A DNA stretch of 64,000 nucleotides from Spirogloea muscicola. Its lineage: Eukaryota > Streptophyta > Zygnematophyceae > Spirogloeales > Spirogloeaceae. Where the stretch lies: positions 1,192,310 through 1,256,309 of the forward strand of contig WELB01000007.1 in NCBI GenBank assembly GCA_009602725.1, in the 5' to 3' direction. Made by a program: the position numbers and the translations under genes. Positions 49,905 to 61,810 of the stretch are shown piece after piece; positions within the stretch are counted from its first letter, which is position 1, and the number at the start of each line of letters is the position of its first letter. The notes beneath the pieces are model-generated. The model was given only the letters and a program-made list of their open reading frames with translations. It ran no database searches and had not been told where the DNA came from.

Positions 49905-52874
49905 CGCCTGCCCCGCGGCCTTCTCCACCGGCGCCCAGCTGCGGCTGCACAAGTCCCAGTCCCACCACCCGAGCGCCCTCTCCTCCGCGGGCCACTGCCG
50001 CGGCGACGCCGCCGACGCCTCCGCCGCCGCCGACAGCTCCTGCCTGCCGGCGTTCCTGCAGCCCTGGGGCTCGACAGGTCCGGCCTATGCAGGTCCATGC
50101 CCTCTGCGTGCCGTCCAGTGCCACGACGCTACCGCGGCGACCGACGACGGCACTGCAGTGCAGTGGCAGTGCTGTCTGTCAGTGGCAGCTCAAGCGCTGC
50201 CTCGAGCGCGGCGCCGCTGAACGTCAGCTATCACGCCATTGCTGTCCAGGCAATGCGGATGCCGAGGAGGACGGGCCGCGCTACGCCGGCCAGTTCCCGC
50301 CCGGCTCGCCGGCGCCCTCGGGGGCGCTGGCCGACGAGGCCAAGAGCCCGAGGTTCTGGGGCCGCCTGGACCTCCCCTCTGCGGACGAGGAGGCAGGGCT
50401 TCTGGACCATCGGCCGGCTGACGGCGCCGTCGCCGCCCCACCTGAGCAGCGGATGACGAGCAGGGGCTCGCTCGGGGAGAGCCCCAGCTCCGACTCCTTC
50501 TCGTCCAGCTCGTCCAGCAAGCTTCACCACTGGACGTCCGGGTGAGTGAGTGCTGCAGCTGCTTGGGCTGTGCCAGCATCTGCCCAAGCAAGTGCTGCCC
50601 TGTTGATGTGCATATCTGCTCTGACAGGCGCTATTGAGTCCATTGATGCTCCTGTGTAAATGACAGTCTTCATTATGACTTTCTCCCAGTGATACCGCCA
50701 CACACTCCTTACTTCTCAGCATGTGCAAGCTTGCCGACATACTCACCACTGCCAGCTCTGGCCAGCATGCCGCGTCTGCTGAAGCCCTGTTCCTGTTTTG
50801 TGCTGGCACAGCGAGCTGACGCTGAGAGAGGAGGAGCTTCGTGACGTGCTCTTACGGTATGTCAAACAGCGGTGCTGCTGGGACCCAAGGCCGGCCAGGA
50901 CTTGGAGCTTCCGCAGGGTCGACGACTTTTGTGCATACACGGGCACGCTGGAGAGCTTTGTAGAGACGAGGAAAGTTGTGCAGGAGAGGGAGCCGTACAC
51001 AGGGGCCCCTGTGGACGGCGAGGCGCAAGGCGCCATTCCAGGCCCCTGGGATGTCTCCGTTGTTGGGCTAGCACCAGAGTTGTTTCAGACCGGAGAAGCT
51101 CGCCTCAGGCTTCCTCACTCTGAGTCTGTAGTACGCTGTCCAGGTTGGTTTTCACTCCAACTCTGCACCCACATTGTGGTCCTTGTGCTGGAGCTCATCA
51201 CCCTGCAAATGACCATATGCTATTTGCAACCTTTTCACGTGGCTTCACTGTGAGGCTTCTTTTACAAAGAGACATGCCAAATTGCAAGTCTGCACTCACA
51301 TTGTTTGACGAGTTGTAAGCACTGGCAGATGCCTCTCATCAGCAAACAATCATGTAAATAGCACTGGAGCCCTTCTTAGGTAATGTAGGTAACGAGATTT
51401 GACATGCCGACTATGACTGGATGCCACAGGGGCCTTGACAGAGGCCTGTCCTTATTGTCATGCAGAGTGCATCGGGAAGGGCGAGCTGCCCTGCAGCAAC
51501 TGCTTCACGGCAGACGGAATGAAGAAGTGTATTCACTGTGAGGGTACAGGGAGGACACTCTCGCATAGCGACGCCTCCGCACTAGAGAGGTGCTTTAGGT
51601 CCTCCGAGCGTCCCTTGAAGGAGAAGGCCTTGTAGCATTTGCCTAGGTGTAGCAGCAATCAAGATATCGATATTAAGTTCCTTGCCTTTCCCTGTGTCTT
51701 CTAGATTTGGCTCCAGACTATCACCACACCTTATGAGTGTCTCATGAGGCCTATCAGCATGGACAGCAACTGCATCTCTTAAAGTGCCCAACTGAAATGT
51801 CCTCAGTGAAGCATTCCTTGCAGAGTGTGGGCGTTTTTCAATCTTGGATGCCAGCACTGCAGTGGCAGTGGCATGGTGCTCTGTGCAAAGTGCAAGTCGC
51901 GGAAGAAAGTGCGATGCCCTCCCTGTCGGGGACTAGGGTCAGTCATCACTCGAAGGGTGCTCATTGTGTCCTGGTAAGCACGCATGTTTGCACCTTCTTC
52001 CTGCCTTGCGCACAAGAAGGACACTAGATGCATTACTTTGGTGGTGCAGAGCACTTTGCCAGCTTAGTCAGAAGGTCTCGATCCTCCATTCGGCCCGGAC
52101 CTTTCAGTATACATAGCTTTGGCAGTGAAGACCATTCTTCTGAAAATGAGCCACTCTGAGTCCAGCCTGTGAATGATGCGCCTGACTCTGTCGGCTTATT
52201 TTCACAGGACCAATTTGTCACGGACTCGAGTGAGCAACCCTGCCAAGGGCGTGAAAGTGCCCGAATGGGTGGTGAAGCATGCCAGAGGCACGGAGCTCGT
52301 CAAGATGCAGGCCCTCCCTTGTGCCCCCGCCCTTTTCCCAGGGAGCAGTCGACTCTCCAACTTGTCTGCCAAGGTAGCATCCATCTCACTGGCAAACCTG
52401 GTAACAATTGTGTTACCAATTGTGGTGGATGCTGCTCTGAGCAGCCGCTCAGCTACCCTATGTCTTTTTTGGCAAGTGGCAGATGCTGTTGCCTCAACTT
52501 ATATTACCCAGCTAATCGGTCTCAGAATCTGGATATATTGCAGGAGAGGCTGTGAAGTCAAACCTTAGAGTAAGTTGTTGATGTCCATATGCATGTTCCT
52601 TCTCTGTTTCGGTACCACACGTCTTTACCCTTTGTCTGTGGCCTTGCCTCAGGTACTGGCTGAGAGGCCAGCAATACCAAAGGGTGCCCGGTTGCTGTGC
52701 GAGCGTCACATTCTCAGGGCGGTGCCCATCACCAGGGCAGTCATGCAGAGCAACCACACGTCCTTCCCATTCTACCTCCTTGGACTCGACCGTAGAATCT
52801 ATGCAGAGGACTACCCTGTGAAATGCAGTGTTGCATGGTGCTGCTGTTACGGTCAGATCTGCTGGCCATCATGA
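49905..52874 (+). CDS. SSUH2-like zinc-finger protein, copy B (5' end missing)
   Basis: Exons 49905-50077 (partial), 50250-50541, 50812-51143, 51430-51589, 51823-51973, 52208-52373 and 52653-52874 mirror copy A. All full exons match in length except the fifth, which is 151 bp here as I count it against 150 in copy A; this is within my counting error. The first exon starts inside the C2H2 finger, so no start codon is present. The cysteine core (CPYCHAEC, CSNC, CIHC, CQHCSGSG, CPPCRGLG) and the RRIYAEDYPVKC end are kept. Residue changes from copy A are few. The gene is probably functional in the genome if the missing start lies beyond an assembly join. Confidence 0.85.
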
Positions 52875-53925
52875 CTGCAGAGGCAGGAGCGCTGGTTGTT
52901 TCTCAGAGTCTGCCCTTTTCATCCCCTTGTTCTTGTCTGGTTCTTGGAAACACTTGCAGACTTGGTTGATGTAAGAGGGCTGTAGCACCGAGTTGTGTCC
53001 TGTTCGTGACCTGTGGTCTACTAGCAGCTAAAACTCCCAGCCTCTGACCTGAGTTATTGCTTCAAGTATTCCCCATTCGTTGCTGGCTTCTTTGATAGAC
53101 AGTTGGAGCATCTCTGATTTCAGAAGCATCATCAAAGTGTGAAGCATGTTGTAGATCAGCTTCCCAGCTGGCATGAAAGCCAATCGCGCAATGCTCACAG
53201 GGCTGTGGTCCTCACGATAGCAAAGCAGATGTCACAGTCGACAGCACGTGGCTGCTGAAAGGCATATGTGACCTGAATGTTCAAAGAGAGCTATCCACGC
53301 ACTACCACGCAATATCCACGCACTACCACCCCTTGTCAGGTTGCTCGCACCAGCCAACTCTTGGTTGTCTCTACGGCCTGAGCTCGATGCTACCCTACTG
53401 TGAAAGAGGAGCAGTGGTGGCAACTCGTGCCACAGAACCGGGTTATAGATGGCACCTCGTACTATGCTGTCATACTAAGACAATCGAAGCTGGGGAGGTC
53501 TGCAGTTGGTGGGATCTTGTATGGAGGCTGTGTGACCTGTTCTATTATCCAGGCTTCCAGCTGCGCTGACCGTCGGTATGATGCCCTTCAATGTGTTGTA
53601 TCTGGAGCACCCAGAGTTGTTGCGAGACAAGCTCGGACAGCGCGGGGCAGTCCTAAGGAGGAGGCCAGACGTACCTGCATGTGCGCTCCCAATCCATCTC
53701 ATAGTTAGTTCCAGGCTGTAAGCGTCTGGCAGTCTGGTAACATTCATCGCTTTCACCATTATAAACACTGAGAATGACATTCCAACTTAATGAGCACAGC
53801 GACTCTCAGGAGGGAAAGACTGGTCTTTGAACCACCACCGATGATTTGTCTTGGCAAGAGCAGACATGACTTGTCCATTGGTGCCACATACTTTGCCAAA
53901 GGTGTGAGGTTTACCTGGCAAGTAC
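52875..53925. other. 3' intergenic stretch, block B
   Basis: Counterpart of 3159-4189. It carries the same coding-like plus-strand stretches (FVAGFFDRQLEHL then a stop; EEQWWQLVPQNRVIDGT). One is interrupted here but not in block A, which argues that it is not under coding constraint in both copies. No family recognised. Confidence 0.4.
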
Positions 53926-55617
53926 CTGAGAGACAAGCTCTGCCGTTTGCTGAGGGTCGTCATGCTGCAGACCCGCAACTCGCTCTTGGACCTGCCAAGT
54001 GTAATGTCCACAAGTTCGAATATATTGGCAAGACCTTGGCACGTGTTGGCAGCTGCCTATTTGCGAGTTTACAATACTATGCAGGAACTCAAAAGTAGAT
54101 ATCATCTCATCGAATTAGTCTCTTACTTTCAAGATAGCAGGGGACAGCTTGAATAGTAGCGCTTTCTGCTTCTCTCGCCTTTCCTTCTCATCACGCTGAC
54201 ATCGTGGATGAAAGAGCACCCAAAGGCTTTTGTGGTGACATGAGAGGTCTCGAAAGGACTATGGTTATTCAAATGGAAGAGCCATGCAGACCAACCTTTG
54301 GCCATGTAGTTCGTCTTTAGCAGACACGCAGTGACAGAGGATTCGATCCATTGAGCCTGCCTCAGCAGCCTGCATACCGCAAGCTACCGCCTTCTTACCT
54401 TGCGGCAGTTCTCCAATGCATCAAGGTCATTCTGCAGCATAGCGCAACGCTCCTGCAGGGTTGACAACTCCCCTTTCACCACCTCCATATCCTTCTTCAC
54501 AAGCTGCGTACAGTATCAACTAAGGTCATAGATTGCATTACCACTCAGATCCAACGATGATACGAAGTCTGTCAGCAGAGAGTACTTGCATCAGCCGCAG
54601 CCACATACCTCGCTGTGTGCTGTCAGCTCATCCTGCATCTCCGTCAGCCGCCACTCCAGGTCAGAGAGGGCCCCACCATCTGCATCTGACACCAATGGTG
54701 GCGCGACCGCCACCCTCGTGCTCATCACCTGCTTCCCGCTGCTGCAGTTCCCACTGCAGTGTCCGTAAGGGTGGTGCCCCGGACGCCAGCCAGGAGGAGG
54801 CACCCACAACTGGTCCAAGATACCATTTTTCTGGCACGTGGCAGTAGCCAGCGTTAGTAGCTGCTGAGTTGGTGGTTGCCACTCTGCAGGCAGATCCAGC
54901 CAGAGCAGCAGAGCAGTGCAACGTACTTTATCAAGCCCTGCAAGAAAGCTGTGCAGGCAAGATCCTGCAGCTGCACAACAAATTGGTGTAGTACGTTGTG
55001 CCGCAACTTCCATATGCATGTCAAGAGCTGTTGTTGACAGTAGAGCAACTTGTCACCTGGCGTAGCCCCATGAGGTCAGCAGCCTCCAGCCAGTACTCCA
55101 TGGCACCCTCCGTATTGTGACGTCTACGGAAGCGCTCGCCAGAGCCGACGACGGTGTCGGTCATGTGCTTGAGCAGGTGATCCAGTAGTCCGGTGTCGCC
55201 AATGTGCTTGCGAGCCTCGTCACGAAGCAGCGGCCGCAGAATGGGCTTCTGGGGCGTCGCAGATCGTGCGTGCATGATGTCCACGAGCTTCAGCTGTGCT
55301 GCTCTGTACCTGCGGTCGAGGCACAGTGCTGAGCTGCAGCCGAGGTCATGCTCAATGATGGGTCCTCAAAGAAACAGGCTCCGATCGGCTGTGATCACGA
55401 CCCGGCCGGTCAGCATTGCTCAGGAAGGACCAGCGCCCAGCATGCCGTGCAGGCGCGCACAGATGGCCGCAACAAGCAAGGAGCGGGTTTGCAGTAACCG
55501 CGGCAGATGCGCCACCGAGGTCATAGTGCCGAGGGCCTGCCTGTCGGACGACCAGCGGCCGCGCATGTCCTTGGGGAGCTTGAGCACGTTCTGGGAGGAC
55601 GACGGGTCCTTGCCCAT
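53926..55617 (-). CDS. SWI1/AM1/DYAD-type meiosis protein, copy B
   Basis: Exons 55617-55541, 55309-55057, 54830-54609, 54503-54399, 54195-54127 and 53991-53926 have exactly the lengths of copy A, and all joints keep phase. The diagnostic motifs RWSSDRYRAAQLKL, IGDTGLLDHLLKH, NTEGAMEYWLE and WVPPPGWRPG are identical. The GC-AG first intron is conserved. Both copies therefore look intact, as expected of alleles or a young duplicate. The 3' terminal exons are unresolved here too. Confidence 0.85.
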
Positions 55618-57313
55618 GGCGAGCTGGGCCAGCCAGGGCCGGCGGCGCTGGCGGCGGCCGGGTGGGCGCGACGGCGGGGCCGGGGGCGCTGGGGAGGCGG
55701 TGGCGGGGCGATCGGGAGGGAAGGTGGGGCTGGGGGTGCATCGGGGCGCCCCGCCCCGCCCCGGTGACAGCGACCAGCCGCCGGTTCGGGCAGCTCCTCG
55801 GCGTGCGCGCCTGAGACGAGATGGCGGCCGGCCGTCTGCCCTCCCCTCGCCTTCGCCCTCCAGCTCCTCTCAGCTCAGCTGACTTGCCATTGCTGCTGAC
55901 AAGGGGGTCCCGAAGTGCGCCCTCTTTGCCTAGCCCGTGGCTCCAGTGATGTACTTATGAACACCCTCTGTATGCACCCGGCTGGCTCCTGCAGCCGCTC
56001 TTTTTGATCTGAGCAGCCGCGTTCCTCTCCCCCCGCCTCTCTGCCACCCTCGGCGCCACGAGGCCCTCCCGCCCTCCCCCTCGTCGCCGCCACCCCGGGC
56101 CGCCTCTCTAACCTCCTCTCCCCTTACTTCCCACCAGAAGAAAGACGCTGCCAGGAGAGGGCAGTGGCTGTGAGAGGTCAGCCCAGACAAGAATGAACGA
56201 AGTTCGAAGGGGCCAGACAAGAGGCTCCCACCTCTCTGCACCCAGCACCCCCCCCCACGCGCCGCCCCCNAGGCCGGCCCAAACATCTGCGCACGCCCCC
56301 CCTCCCCCCCCTTCTGTCCACGCTTCGGCCCTCGTTCCCCCCACCGCCTCCGCAAGCAGCCTCTGCCTTAGTCTCTCTGCTGCGCGCCCCCCCCCGCCGA
56401 GCTTCCCCCCCCGCCTTTTCCGACGGCTCCGCGCTCTGACGGCGCCAGTCCCGCTTCCGACGTCCATTCCTTCGAGCTGGCCTTCGACAGCCATTCGCCT
56501 TCAAGAAATAGCTGCTGCTCCCACCATTGGCCCACCCCGGCGCCTGCCTGCAGCTCCTCCTGCGTGACGGGACGGCCGGCGGCTGGGGCTGGGAGCAGCA
56601 CCCCCCGCCGGCCGCATCGGACGGCATGTAGCCGCTGTGCGCCGCCGCGCCCGCGTATCCCGGCCGTCCGCCGGCCGCGGCCCGGGCCGGTCCTGTCCGG
56701 CGACGTGATCGCGCTCTCCCGCCCCCGCCGGCCCCTCCCGTCCAGCCCACAGCCAGCCACTTTCGCCCTCTCCTTGCTTGCTACCCGGAGATTATTCCCT
56801 GACCTGCGGCTTCTCAACAGGGAAGTTGAGCACCAGTGGCCACTCAAGTCGCTGTGTGCTTGAGCGCTGTTCTGGCTCCTTCGAACTTCGTTACTGAGCT
56901 GGCATATCACAGCCATCGCCCCTTCAGTGGAGGAGTCTTTCTCCTGGCACTCTCAAACAGCCGTTGCGCTTCCTGTCTTCCTCCGCGCTCCGCTTCACAA
57001 CGTCCGATGCAACTGTCCTTCGTGGCCTCTCAGTGGCCAGAAGCGAGCTGGCCAGAGCAGGCAGCAGCTCCGGAGACCGGGGCTGCCTAGACAACTTCAA
57101 GCGCATATGGCGATGGCCGTGCGCGAGCCAGCTGGGAACGTGGACGCGCGGCTGCTGCTCGACAAGAGCAGGCGTCCCGCCGGGACTCAAAGTGGCGGCA
57201 AGAAGGATAGCTCTTCTGAAGTAAGGCGATGGCTGTGAGAGGCCAGCCCAAAAGAACGGGATCACCACCTTGGCGCCACGCTTGGAGGAGGCGATGCCTG
57301 TGGCAATACAGCT

Positions 57314-57344
<31 letters not shown>

Positions 57345-58290
57345 CCAAAGGAGGCGATGGCTGTGAAAGCAAGCCCACAAAGACTGAACGAATTTGGATG
57401 GGCCGGGAAACACGAATAAGTAGTGGCCGTGAAGCACTCAGGGGGCGAGGGTTGTGCAAAGCCATCCAACGATATAATCAACAATGTTCAGAGGAGTCGG
57501 ACTTTCTTCACCTCGCAGGAGAGCAAGAGACTGCTAAGGAAGGCTGCTTAGTAACCCCTAGTCGCCAGCCGCAAGCAAGTCAAGAAAGTCAGCAGCCGGG
57601 AAGAAGAAAGGCATTTCCAAGGGAGTCGCCCCGCCCATAGCTTCAGGCGGCAGCCAGGGCAGAATGACCAGCAGATGCAGGGCATGTGCCAGGGGGAAGC
57701 TGCAGGGGAACACGAGGGCCTGAGAGACCGTAGCGCTGACGACTGCTGGTAACGCTTGATTTGGCCTCCGCTTCATCTCAGGCGTACTGCACGCCTTTCC
57801 CCTCTCTTTGCAGACCTTGTTCACTCCTTTTGCGCAGGCCTCTTACAGCCATTGTCTACATGGAAGAAAGTGGCTCCTCCATAAGAGAGAGACACTCTTC
57901 CAGAAAGCGATGGCTGTGATCGGGCAGCCCAGGATTAAAGAATGACCAGAGTCCAAAGGGGCCGGGGCAAGAAAGCGCTTCCAATAAGGGGGGCGAGAGG
58001 CTCTCTCTGCGAGGAGCACGCGCCGGCACCAACAACCCGTCGACCAACACGGATGGAATTTGCGGGGCGTGGGCCAAGCACGGGACGCGTGGCGGCAGAG
58101 CAAGTGGGCGCTGCAACGTGGCGATGGGTCGCGCTTCTGGCGTGCATGTGCGCGCCCGTCCGCGCTGTCTCCGCCCCTTTCCATTCTTTCTGGGCTGGCA
58201 TTGCCAGCCCTTCGTCTTTAGAGGCGAGCACTTCCTTCCTGGGCAGCCCTTCCCCCCCATTTTAAAGCCACTTCTTCCCGGCTTCCCAAT
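55618..58290. repeat. GC-rich island with hairpin units and LINE tails, block B
   Basis: The part up to about 56,760 mirrors the SWI1 5' flank of block A and contains the undetermined base at 56,270. Hairpin units: minus near 56,145-56,225, plus near 56,878-56,940, minus near 57,205-57,260 and 57,335-57,400, plus near 57,810-57,875, minus near 57,890-57,960, plus near 58,185-58,255. LINE ends: plus near 56,795-56,830 (DLRLLNRE), minus near 57,545-57,580 (degenerate). An AG dinucleotide run lies at about 57,312-57,336. Around 57,060-57,200 a phrase shared with block A (AGTQSGG-like frame) may be an old exon but has no family match. Confidence 0.72.
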
Positions 58291-58588
58291 CCGAGCTGGC
58301 AGCAGGGCGAGCAGCTCGGCTTCAATGTCGCCGGGTCCCTTGCGCAGGTCTTCCGCATGCGGTTGGCCGTCTAGTAGAAAGGGCTCGCCCATTGAGGATA
58401 GGGGCTGGACAAGCCAGCCCAAAAAAGAATGAACAAAGAATGAACAAGTTGGCCGTCTCGCTTCAGCGGTCACTTGCGTCCACTTGCGCGCAGGCAGAGC
58501 TTTGGCGGCGGCCTCCGGCTTCCGTCAGGGTGACATCTTTCCCCCGGCTAGCTACTCCGACTTGCATCTCCTGACTAGAGGTTACTGA
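58291..58588 (+). mobile_element. LINE tail interrupted by a hairpin microelement
   Basis: The left part reads QQGEQLGFNVAGSLAQVFRM and RLAV (58,291-58,372). It is then interrupted by 76 bp of foreign sequence and resumes at LAVSLQRSLAS (58,449 on). The end SYSDLHLLTRGY plus stop is at about 58,550-58,587. Between the resumption and the end there is at least one frameshift. The closest relative in the window is the copy ending at 24,013, which shares GEQPGFYVAGSLAQVYRMRL. Confidence 0.85.
58363..58458 (-). mobile_element. 76-bp hairpin microelement with 10-bp target duplication
   Basis: The direct repeats TTGGCCGTCT at 58,363-58,372 and 58,449-58,458 flank a 76-bp insert (58,373-58,448). Read on the minus strand the insert starts CTTGTTCATTCTTTGTTCAT, runs through six T residues into GGGCTGG-CTTGT-CCAGCCC (a perfect 7-bp stem), then CCTATCCTCAATGGGCGAGC, and ends TTTCTACT. 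There are no terminal inverted repeats, no coding capacity and no poly(A). A 10-bp duplication without inverted ends points to target-primed (LINE-borrowed) insertion rather than a cut-and-paste MITE. Its hairpin matches those found behind the LINE stop codons, so it is probably a minimal non-autonomous derivative. Confidence 0.9.
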
Positions 58589-58674
58589 GCGTCCTCTGGC
58601 TGATGTCTTCGTCCTAGTCCAAAGGCATGGACTGTAGTGTAGTTCTTTTCCGGCTCCTCTTTCTTTGGCTTGGG

Positions 58675-58822
58675 ATATTGTCCATTCTTTTTGGGCTGGC
58701 TTTGCCAGCCACTCTTCTCTATGGGCGAGCACATTTTTCCTCTGGCCCCCTTCTCGTTCTTTGTTCATTCTTTTTTGGGCTGGCTTTTCAGCCCCTATCC
58801 TCAATGGGCGAGCCCTCCTCCT
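58675..58822 (+). repeat. Two tandem hairpin units, plus orientation
   Basis: Unit one: TTGTCCATTCTTTTTGGGCT, core GGGCTGGCTTTGCCAGCC, then TATGGGCGAGCAC (about 58,678-58,730). Unit two: CCCCTTCTCGTTCTTTGTTC, core GGGCTGGCTTTTCAGCCC, then TATCCTCAATGGGCGAGCCC (about 58,746-58,815). They follow the LINE stop at 58,587 and represent its 3' untranslated region. Confidence 0.82.
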
Positions 58823-58879
58823 AAAAAGCTTGGAGCAGCTACAAAGGGGCCTGAAGATGCTATGGCAGAACAGGGGGAG

Positions 58880-59100
58880 GATGGATCACTCAGTAGTTAC
58901 GAGTGAGGAGCCTCAGATCCGACAGACTAGCTGCCGGAAAGAAGAAAACTATCCACCTGACGAAAGCCGGAGGCCGCAGCGAGAGCACGGCCAGAAAGAG
59001 GAAGACTGTTCCAGTAAGGAGTGTGTACCGAGTGATGGGGGGCCTGAGTGGCCAAGTACAGAGGCAAGCCAACGGGGGCTACTGACACGGGGTTACTAAT
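58880..59100 (-). mobile_element. Minus-strand LINE end and dispersed repeat phrase
   Basis: On minus, SDLRLLTRNY plus stop lies at about 58,885-58,925. The sequence at 58,880-58,940 matches 8,680-8,740 of block A. At about 59,029-59,065 the phrase GGCCTGAGTGGCCAAGTACA lies inverted relative to that at 44.7 kb. A plus-strand GLLTRGY with stop ends at 59,099, so two opposite LINE ends meet here. Confidence 0.7.
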
Positions 59101-59256
59101 AATAAATAAGAGCGCCTTGCTTGCCTACCCAGTGGCTCCGCTAACATTTGTGAACACCATGCTGCATGCACCGGCCTGGCTCTCACAGCCGCTCGTCAAC
59201 CACCAGCAGCCCCGCTCCCCCACAAGCGGCGCTGCGGCCGCCCGCCGAGCTCCGCC

Positions 59257-60926
59257 ATGGCGACCCGCGCCGCCGCCAGGCAGCTGCCCGGCGCCCGGCA
59301 CTGCTGCATAGCGGCGCACTGCGAGCTGCCGCGGGCTCCAGCGGCTCGCGGCACTCCTGGTCCGCGCCGTCCAGCGCTGCCGGGAGCCAACGCTCCTCTG
59401 TTTGCATCCAGGCACGGCCGCTGCGCCACGCCGGGCTGGGCCTCAGGGCATTGTGGAGCCTCGATCGCGACGCCCACCCACGGTGGCTTCCCCCCTTGTA
59501 CTCTCTGAGCATGCTGGGCACCCATGCAGCCCTTGCTCGCCGTCGCTGCAGGGAGGGCGGCGTACGTGACGCTGCTCATGGGAGCCGGCCTGTACTGGAA
59601 GGGCGTCGTGGGCCTGGCCAAGAGCCTGCAGCGGACCGGCACGCGGTTTCCCTTTGTCGTGCTTGTCAGTGCCGACGTGCCCAGCAGCCACCTGAGCGTC
59701 CTGTTATCGAGCGGCTGCCAGGTCCGCCAAGTGAAGGCCATTCCGCCACCCAAGGTGATTCGCTACATTGACTCCGCAGAAGATGCTGCCCCACGGCATC
59801 CACTGGCTGAGACAGAAGTTATTGTCGCTAAGTCCACCCAACTCCATGTTTTGCGCACTGCATGCTGTGCAGCTTCTGGTGTCCCTTGCAGCCAAGGCCA
59901 GGCCTGCTGTTGTGATGCTCCTGCTCAGTCAGAAGTTCTGCTGTGCGGCCTGTCCTCCTAGGCTGCAGGGAAGGGGAGACGAGCGCTTCGCAGTGGCGCA
60001 CTACGCATTGAACTACACAAAGCTGAACATCTGGGACCTTGACGACCAGTATGACCGCCTGATCTACCTGGACGCCGACATGCTCGTCCTCAGGAATCTG
60101 GACCACCTTTTCCAGGAGGTGCCACCTGAGCGGCTGGCAGGGGTGCTGGACTGCTTCTGCGAAGGGTGGAGTCATCCCCAAACGCGGCGTGGCAGGTAAG
60201 CCAACATATACCCTTTTGAGCGGCGTTGCTCTACATCTGACAAGGGACACATATGCACACCGCTTTCTTGCCAGCCTCACTTGCAGGAGGTTTTTTCCAT
60301 TGTGGCAGAAATGGTTACTGTCAGGTTGCGCCTGACACCAAGCCCTGGGCAGGGGACATTCCGGCTCCTGCTCTATACTTCAATGCAGGCATGCTGGTTC
60401 TGCAACCCAGCAGGGGCCTCTTCCGCGACCTTTTGTCCAATCTGCGTACCTTTCCACCCACGCCACTTGCAGAGCAGGACTTCCTCAATGCATACTTTGA
60501 GAAGGCATTCTTCAGGCTGGTAAACGAGTACAATGTGCTATTGCCATACCTCTGGCACCACCCAGAAAAGGTACTGGCTGTTGTATTATGGTTAACAGTA
60601 AGGTGCTCATTACAATGTCTGTGGATAATTCTAAGATGCTGTCGAGCAATGTACCTTCAGCTGGGCTTGCGAATGAAGAAGGATGAAGCACTGTGATCTT
60701 GTTCTTTGGAAGCCACAACTGAGAGCCTTGTAAAAAAAATTGTCATGATCAGGTGAAGCTGGAGGAAGCTTACATCATCCACTACTCTGTCACGGGCTCA
60801 AAGCCATGGGCATTCAATCCCACCGCCGAGCACATGAACCTGCCAGAAGTTCACCACCTCGTTTCAATGTGGCAGCAAGTCTATAACGCCGTCGATAAAT
60901 CAATTGTCAAGGAGATTGTGATCTAG
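59257..60926 (+). CDS. Galactinol-synthase-like GT8 glycosyltransferase, copy B
   Basis: Exons 59257-59482, 59552-59754, 59969-60195, 60309-60570 and 60753-60926 give about 363 residues. The 8-residue difference from copy A lies entirely in the first exon. All catalytic motifs are kept: IYLDADMLVL (metal-binding DxD), ALYFNAGMLVL, PPTPLAEQDFLN and HYSVTGSKPW. A start at ATG 59,524 is the alternative. The final residues differ (VDKSIVKEIVI against VNTTLAKDFVI in copy A), showing that the copies are not identical. It is convergent with WDR6 copy B. Confidence 0.86.
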
Positions 60927-61810
60927 CCAATTGTGAAGGGAGTATAAGCTCTTAGGTCCTAGATTGCTCTGTGATGCGCACAAATAGCATGCTTTACCCA
61001 GCTTTGCAACCCCTCTGTTCACATGGTCAACAAAGATCTCATGCCTACTAAGTTGCAGTCTCACAGAATTTACGAATGACCAGAGACTGAGAATCATAGA
61101 ATGTAATACATGACATCGTAATACAATGCCAGGCACCTCTTGGCATCTTAATAGAATGCCAGCCCAACTTGGTAGATAGCAATTCTTCGTCCGGTATGTG
61201 GTCGTACTGAAGCCACACTGCACTACTTTTAATCAGTGATGCAAGCACATGCACCCTCCCACACAAAGCTTTGAAAATGAGGGTGTCTCGCCTTGCAAAC
61301 TGAGCACTCTTTGCTCACAAAGGAAGAAGAAGAAGAGCATGCGGGTACCAGGAAGCAAAGAGGGGGCTCGCAGTACATCTAGTTCTGCTCTTGTATTACA
61401 TATCAACCACAGTCCAAGAGAATGAAAAGGCTGTCCTAAAACTGCATGTTCCTGTATATGGCACACATTAAGTCCTGCCTAAAATTCTGAATGAGTCATT
61501 GAATACCACAGTTGTACAGCGCAAGCGTTGTTACACTAAGGATATCTAATCCAGAGATCGAGCACAAGTATGTGAACAGAAAGCACGCTGCAGGAGGGAG
61601 CAGCCATTTGGGGCACTGATATGACTTAATTCCTCTAGGAATGATAATAGGTATCACAGAATCAATGAGAAGCATGTTGCACATATAAGCTAATGTCTGA
61701 GAATTTGTACTAAATTGAATGTCGAGTCTAGAAGGCCATTAGTTCACTCGCATACAATGAGCGCAACATTGTCACAAGAAAAACCGAGGCTGTATGCATG
61801 CACACTTCAG
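60927..61810. other. Convergent 3' intergenic region, block B
   Basis: Counterpart of 12,542-13,407, with the same order of phrases and scattered indels. No repeat element or gene is seen. Confidence 0.55.

Noticed and set aside
57060-57215. Possible exon with AGTQSGG-like reading shared by the two blocks
   Set aside because: The frame is only partly conserved between copies, has no splice partners and matches no family.
58373-58448. Cut-and-paste MITE as the explanation for the 76-bp insert
   Set aside because: There are no terminal inverted repeats and the 10-bp duplication does not match the usual TA, TTA or 8-9 bp classes; the LINE-linked hairpin makes retroposition likelier.
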